Assembly (NCBI GenBank): GCA_003159055.1
Contig: PMLH01000406.1
Coordinates: forward strand, 1-7,704
Length of the DNA: 7,704 bases
Reading direction: 5' to 3'
Origin: Myxococcales bacterium
Lineage (GTDB): Bacteria > Myxococcota > Polyangia > Fen-1088
The translations under genes were made by a program, and so were the position numbers. The notes below the pieces were generated by a model, which saw only the letters and a program-made list of their open reading frames with translations, made no database searches and was not told the DNA's origin. This document shows positions 6,799-7,704 of this stretch, piece by piece (position 1 is the stretch's first letter; the number at the start of each line of letters is the position of its first letter).

Positions 6799-6828
6799 AA
6801 AACATCAACCAGAGGAGAAAACATCACC
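6799..6828. repeat. Short direct repeat AAACATCA, 19 bp apart
   Basis: AAACATCA at 6800-6807 recurs at 6819-6826, each preceded by a purine-rich GA tract and followed by a C-rich dinucleotide. It lies upstream of the candidate -10 box of the plus-strand gene, where an activator would bind. Confidence 0.4.
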
Positions 6829-6859
6829 TAAATGCCAAAGCACCATAACCTAAGTCAAG

Positions 6860-6865
6860 TATAGT
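6860..6865 (+). promoter_or_regulatory. Possible -10 box for the DUF362 gene
   Basis: TATAGT matches five of six bases of the sigma-70 -10 consensus and lies 51 bp before the ATG. The hexamer 17 bp upstream (AAAGCA) is a poor -35, so the promoter may need an activator or another sigma factor. Confidence 0.33.
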
Positions 6866-6873
6866 TCACCCAG

Positions 6874-6888
6874 CGCCGGTCCCCGGCG
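6874..6888 (+). other. GC hairpin in the leader of the DUF362 gene
   Basis: CGCCGG, a TCC loop and CCGGCG form a 6-bp all-GC stem with a 3-nt loop. It starts just downstream of the candidate -10 box and ends 17 nt before the ribosome site, so it would lie near the 5' end of the transcript. It could stabilise the mRNA or act as a DNA operator. No U-tract follows, so it is not a terminator. Confidence 0.5.
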
Positions 6889-6904
6889 AAACCCGACACG
6901 CATC

Positions 6905-6910
6905 AGGGAG
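6905..6910 (+). promoter_or_regulatory. Ribosome binding site of the DUF362 gene
   Basis: AGGGAG lies 6 nt before the ATG at 6917 and fixes the start immediately ahead of the Tat motif. Confidence 0.8.
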
Positions 6911-6916
6911 TTGCAC

Positions 6917-7704
6917 ATGCAAAGGCAGCGACGAGACTTCTTTAAAATCACCACTGCGGGCGCGACGGGGTTGGTCTTGGCCCGGGCGAATCGAGCGTTT
7001 GCCGCTTGGCCGGCCACAGGCACAATGCCAGTCAATCCGACCATCAGTAACACCTTGGTCGTAGGGTGCTACGACGCCGCGATGATGAAGAGCAAGCCCA
7101 CCAGTACGAAGTTCGACGCTGAGAACGCAGCCGTCGATTCGGCCCGGGTGGCGGCGAACATGGATGCGATGGCGATGCAACTCGCGAATGCGACCTCGGC
7201 CGACACGGCTTGGAAGGCGATCTTCCGATCGGGCAAGGCATGGGCGTCGACCGTGGTCGCCATCAAGGTCAACACGATTGAGCCCATGAATATGGCCCGG
7301 ATCGCGGTCGTGCAGAAGTTCTGCTCGGTCCTGGCGAACCTGGGCGTGGCTCCTGCCAACACCATTATCTACGACGGAAACACCACCTATGGTGCCGGCA
7401 TTTCGAACTACACCTCGTACTTTAGCCTGACCGACGCGTCCAAGATTCCAGCCGTGGTGAGCCACTTCAGCGATTCCCTCGGGGGCACGACAAGCGCGCC
7501 GCTGCCCGACGGCAGCTCGGCGACATGCACAGCGGATATCGCCAAGGGCACCGTGGACATCCTCATTAACATCGCCAACAACAAGGGACATAGCATGTTT
7601 GGCGGCTCCACCCTGTGCATGAAGAACCACTTCGGAACTTTCGCCCCGAACCACACCAACCTCGCCAGCTACGTCTTCAACATCAACAAGAGCGATGCCA
7701 TTCT
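6917..7704 (+). CDS. Tat-exported DUF362 protein, C-terminus cut by window edge
   Basis: The frame runs open from the ATG at 6917 to the right edge: 262 complete codons plus two bases. The N-terminus MQRQRRDFFKITTAGATGLV has a twin-arginine motif (RRDFFK, residues 5-10), a mild hydrophobic region and a likely cleavage site after AFA (27-29), so the protein should be exported folded, often a sign of a cofactor. The mature part matches DUF362: VVAIKVNT (113-120), VVQKFCSVLANLGVAPANTI (131-150) with IIYDG, DILINIANNKGHSMFGG (214-230) and the diagnostic LCMKNHFGTF (233-242). Some family members carry 4Fe-4S clusters in a C-terminal part that would lie beyond the window. It is divergent from the envelope operon and may share its regulation. 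Its reaction is unknown. Family assignment is firm; function is not. Confidence 0.9.
   Translation, partial: MQRQRRDFFKITTAGATGLVLARANRAFAAWPATGTMPVNPTISNTLVVGCYDAAMMKSKPTSTKFDAENAAVDSARVAANMDAMAMQLANATSADTAWKAIFRSGKAWASTVVAIKVNTIEPMNMARIAVVQKFCSVLANLGVAPANTIIYDGNTTYGAGISNYTSYFSLTDASKIPAVVSHFSDSLGGTTSAPLPDGSSATCTADIAKGTVDILINIANNKGHSMFGGSTLCMKNHFGTFAPNHTNLASYVFNINKSDAI

Larger units (their letters stand above)
6559..6916. promoter_or_regulatory. Divergent intergenic regulatory region
   Basis: These 358 bp separate the five-gene operon (minus) from the DUF362 gene (plus), so both promoters should lie here. No supported ORF is present. The stretch 6625-6703 is clearly AT-richer than the surrounding coding DNA and is the best place for the operon promoter, although I could not find a convincing -35/-10 pair on the minus strand. 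The repeats and palindromes listed separately make it a likely site for one or more DNA-binding regulators. No rho-independent terminator is seen. Confidence 0.75.

Noticed and set aside
6866..7654. 262-codon minus-strand open frame opposite the DUF362 gene
   Set aside because: It is His/Arg/Gly-rich with no motif, while the plus strand has a Tat signal, a good ribosome site and DUF362 motifs.

Overview
The window looks like chromosomal DNA from a GC-rich Gram-negative bacterium, most probably a myxobacterium or close relative (Myxococcota). This is inferred from the high GC content, several predicted lipoproteins, a TonB-dependent receptor of the type common in that group, and a PstS-like lipoprotein with a long Asp/Ala/Pro/Gly linker. 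No RNA genes, mobile elements, CRISPR arrays or integration scars were seen.

Positions 1-6558 hold five genes on the minus strand, read right to left and packed as one operon. In order of transcription they are: a PstS-like substrate-binding lipoprotein with a Cys-rich tail (4906-6558); a porin of the phosphate-selective OprO/OprP type (3633-4931); a lipoprotein with a YfaP/DUF2135-like beta domain (2786-3643); a TonB-dependent outer-membrane receptor (728-2782); and a lipoprotein that runs off the left edge (1-726). The junctions are a 26-bp overlap, an 11-bp overlap, a 3-nt gap and a 1-nt gap. All five products have an export signal or an outer-membrane fold. No inner-membrane permease or ATPase lies in the window.

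Positions 6559-6916 are a 358-bp divergent intergenic region, richer in AT near the operon side. It contains an 11-bp direct repeat spaced 22 bp apart, a GC hairpin enclosing one copy of that repeat, a perfect 12-bp palindrome, a four-copy 9-bp tandem repeat, a second short direct repeat 19 bp apart, a possible -10 box and a GC hairpin in the leader of the plus-strand gene.

From 6917 to the right edge, on the plus strand, lies the N-terminal part of a Tat-exported DUF362 protein.

Working model (inference): the operon encodes a surface-to-periplasm apparatus that captures a small oxyanion, perhaps phosphate, or an organic ligand. The porin and TonB receptor would form two outer-membrane routes, and the lipoproteins would bind or organise the substrate. 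Without the cognate permease the substrate stays unproven. The divergent DUF362 gene may share regulation from the repeat-rich region.
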